Under the pieces are notes generated by a model. That model saw only the letters and a list, made by a program, of their open reading frames with translations. It searched no databases and had not been told where the DNA came from. The position numbers were made by a program, and so were the translations under genes. A stretch of DNA of 7,317 nucleotides from JBGTHB01 sp041746415 (GTDB lineage Bacteria > Pseudomonadota > Gammaproteobacteria > Coxiellales > Coxiellaceae). Below, piece by piece: positions 5,840 through 7,317 of this stretch. The stretch spans positions 1 to 7,317 of the forward strand of contig JBGTHB010000182.1 in the NCBI GenBank assembly GCA_041746415.1, in the 5' to 3' direction. Position 1 is the stretch's first letter. Each line of letters opens with the position of its first letter.

Positions 5840-7317
5840 CACAAAGCAAACCTTTTGGTTTTTGGGATTCACCTATTACGGCTGATATTGTGGCTAACAG
5901 TGCGGATTCTGTAAGCCAACTTCACTATCTAAATGACAATTTATATTGGATTTTGCAACGCGCTAGTGAAAAAGGTCGGCGCACGCTAATGTGTAAAAAT
6001 AAAAAAGGTGAAGTGACAGAGTGCTTGCCAAAATCGGTTGCTGCGCGCTCGCGGGTGCACGAATATGGTGGTGGTGATTACACGGTTGGTCATAATGCAA
6101 TTTACTTTGTGAACGATGAGGATCAGGCAATTTATGCCGTGTGCGATTTTAATGTTAAACGTTTAACGCCCTTGGCTGAAAAAAAACGCGCGCTTCGCTT
6201 CGGCGATTTGTGTTTATCAGCAGACGAAAAGTATCTGTTAGCCGTGTGTGAACGTCACGACGAAACACAAGTTATTAATGAATTAATTTGTGTGTCATTA
6301 GATGATGATGTTCCAACCATCACTATTTTGCATTCACAGGCGGATTTTTACATGGCGCCTGCAATTTCACCTAACGGCAAAAAAATAGCTTGGGTGCAAT
6401 GGAATTTACCGCAGATGTCGTGGAATGGCAGCGAGTTATGGTTGGCGGATTTTAGCAACGGTAAAATAAACAATCCGCATCGTATTGCAGGCAATGAAAA
6501 TGAATCGGTTTATCAACCACGTTTTAGTCCCAGTAACAAATTGTTTTATATTTCGGATAAAAGCGGGTGGTGGAATGTGTATTGTGACGGTAACAATATC
6601 GCGCCGATGCAGGCAGATTGTGCCTATCCTGCTTGGATATTGGGAACCAAAACCTATGATTTTATAGATGACAACCGCATTGTGGTGATAGCCACGCACT
6701 TGGCACAGCAAAAAATCATGGTGGTTGAACACGACAACGTGCAATCTATTGTTAGCGGTTTTAATTCTATTGAGCCGTATTTAGCTGTAGCGTCAAACGC
6801 CATATTTTGTATTGCCAGTAATAGCGCCACCGCTCCGGCGATTATTGAATTTAACAGCCAACAAGCCATATTTGAAAAAGAGCCAAGTAAAATTACCAGC
6901 GAATTTTTTTCACAACCGCGTGCCATTACCTTTGCCACCACGCAAAACGAAATAGCTCACGCGTTTTATTATCCGCCGCTTAACCCCAATTTTTACGCGC
7001 CAAAAAATACTTTGCCACCGTTAATTGTTACTAGCCACGGTGGACCCACATCGTCAACGACGACGGCGTTGAATTACACCATACAGTTTTGGACTTCACA
7101 CGGCTTTGCAGTGATAGATGTAAATTATCGTGGCAGCACCGGTTATGGACGTGCCTATCGCGATAAATTAATGCGGCAATGGGGTAAAATTGATGTAGAA
7201 GATTGCATTCAAGCAACGCAATATTGCGTGCAACAAAAATTGTGTGACGCAAACAATATTTTTATTCGGGGTAAAAGTTCCAGTGGGCTAACCGTATTAT
7301 TGTGTTTAGAACAAAGT
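5836..7317 (+). CDS. S9-family prolyl-oligopeptidase-like peptidase (acylaminoacyl/dipeptidyl peptidase type), partial
   Basis: Cytoplasmic-type serine peptidase with no signal peptide. The 494 visible codons stay open to the window edge; relatives have roughly 600-680 residues, so the last part with the catalytic Asp and His is missing. Residues about 20-370 form a beta-propeller, with the family motif SRVHEYGGGDY (72-82), propeller-strand repeats such as APAISPNGKKIAW (174-186) and YQPRFSPSNKLFYIS (226-240). The alpha/beta-hydrolase domain starts near 375: SHGGPTSS (400-407), NYRGSTGYGRAYR (430-442), WGKIDVEDC (449-457). The nucleophile elbow reads IRGKSSSG (477-484), with S481 at the expected position, but relatives usually have GGSAGG; the Gly after the elbow is replaced by S483. 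Start ATG overlaps the patatin TGA (ATGA), implying translational coupling. It may turn over short peptides; substrate not known. Confidence 0.9.
   Translation, partial: MTQSKPFGFWDSPITADIVANSADSVSQLHYLNDNLYWILQRASEKGRRTLMCKNKKGEVTECLPKSVAARSRVHEYGGGDYTVGHNAIYFVNDEDQAIYAVCDFNVKRLTPLAEKKRALRFGDLCLSADEKYLLAVCERHDETQVINELICVSLDDDVPTITILHSQADFYMAPAISPNGKKIAWVQWNLPQMSWNGSELWLADFSNGKINNPHRIAGNENESVYQPRFSPSNKLFYISDKSGWWNVYCDGNNIAPMQADCAYPAWILGTKTYDFIDDNRIVVIATHLAQQKIMVVEHDNVQSIVSGFNSIEPYLAVASNAIFCIASNSATAPAIIEFNSQQAIFEKEPSKITSEFFSQPRAITFATTQNEIAHAFYYPPLNPNFYAPKNTLPPLIVTSHGGPTSSTTTALNYTIQFWTSHGFAVIDVNYRGSTGYGRAYRDKLMRQWGKIDVEDCIQATQYCVQQKLCDANNIFIRGKSSSGLTVLLCLEQS

Noticed and set aside
6436..6941. 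Minus-strand open frames opposite the S9 peptidase (6436-6744, 6654-6941)
   Set aside because: They lie antisense to a clearly conserved coding frame with family motifs, and their translations show no domain.

Overview
The window looks like chromosomal DNA of a moderately A+T-rich gammaproteobacterium. Supporting signs are the gene order gpmI-envC-ctpA, an EnvC-type degenerate LytM protein (a gammaproteobacterial/proteobacterial division factor), a lipobox-bearing outer-membrane-type patatin, and palindromic intergenic repeats of the GTCATGGCGAGCG...CCATCCA kind. The flavour recalls Legionellales (Coxiella/Legionella/Berkiella relatives), but that is an inference from gene style, not a demonstrated placement.

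Left arm (1-4554, minus strand): four tightly packed genes run right to left. They are a POT-like major facilitator transporter (4554-3157), cofactor-independent phosphoglycerate mutase gpmI (3147-1600), the amidase activator envC (1597-500), and the first 162 codons of a CtpA-type periplasmic S41 protease (486-1, cut by the window edge). Gaps are 9, 2 and 13 nt, so this reads as one operon. It joins a peptide-transporter-like protein, a glycolytic enzyme and two cell-envelope/peptidoglycan-remodelling factors. A perfect TATAAT lies about 50 nt upstream of the first gene.

Centre (4555-4903): a 349-nt divergent intergenic region. It holds three related copies of an approximately 36-nt palindromic repeat, in plus, minus and plus orientation. 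The first and third copies share a longer direct-repeat flank starting TAGCACTGATA. Reading frames through this part are repeat translations, not genes.

Right arm (4904-7317, plus strand): a patatin-like phospholipase with a lipoprotein signal peptide (4904-5839) overlaps by 4 nt (ATGA) a large S9-family prolyl-oligopeptidase-like peptidase (5836 to beyond the window end). The peptidase has its beta-propeller and the first part of its alpha/beta-hydrolase domain in the window. Its nucleophile elbow reads GKSSSG, where relatives usually have GGSAGG.

No tRNA, rRNA, insertion sequence, CRISPR array or phage gene was seen. Most of the window is ordinary housekeeping. The points most worth a second look are the repeat cluster, the odd S9 nucleophile motif, the divergent POT-like transporter at the head of the gpmI operon, and the coupled patatin/S9 pair.
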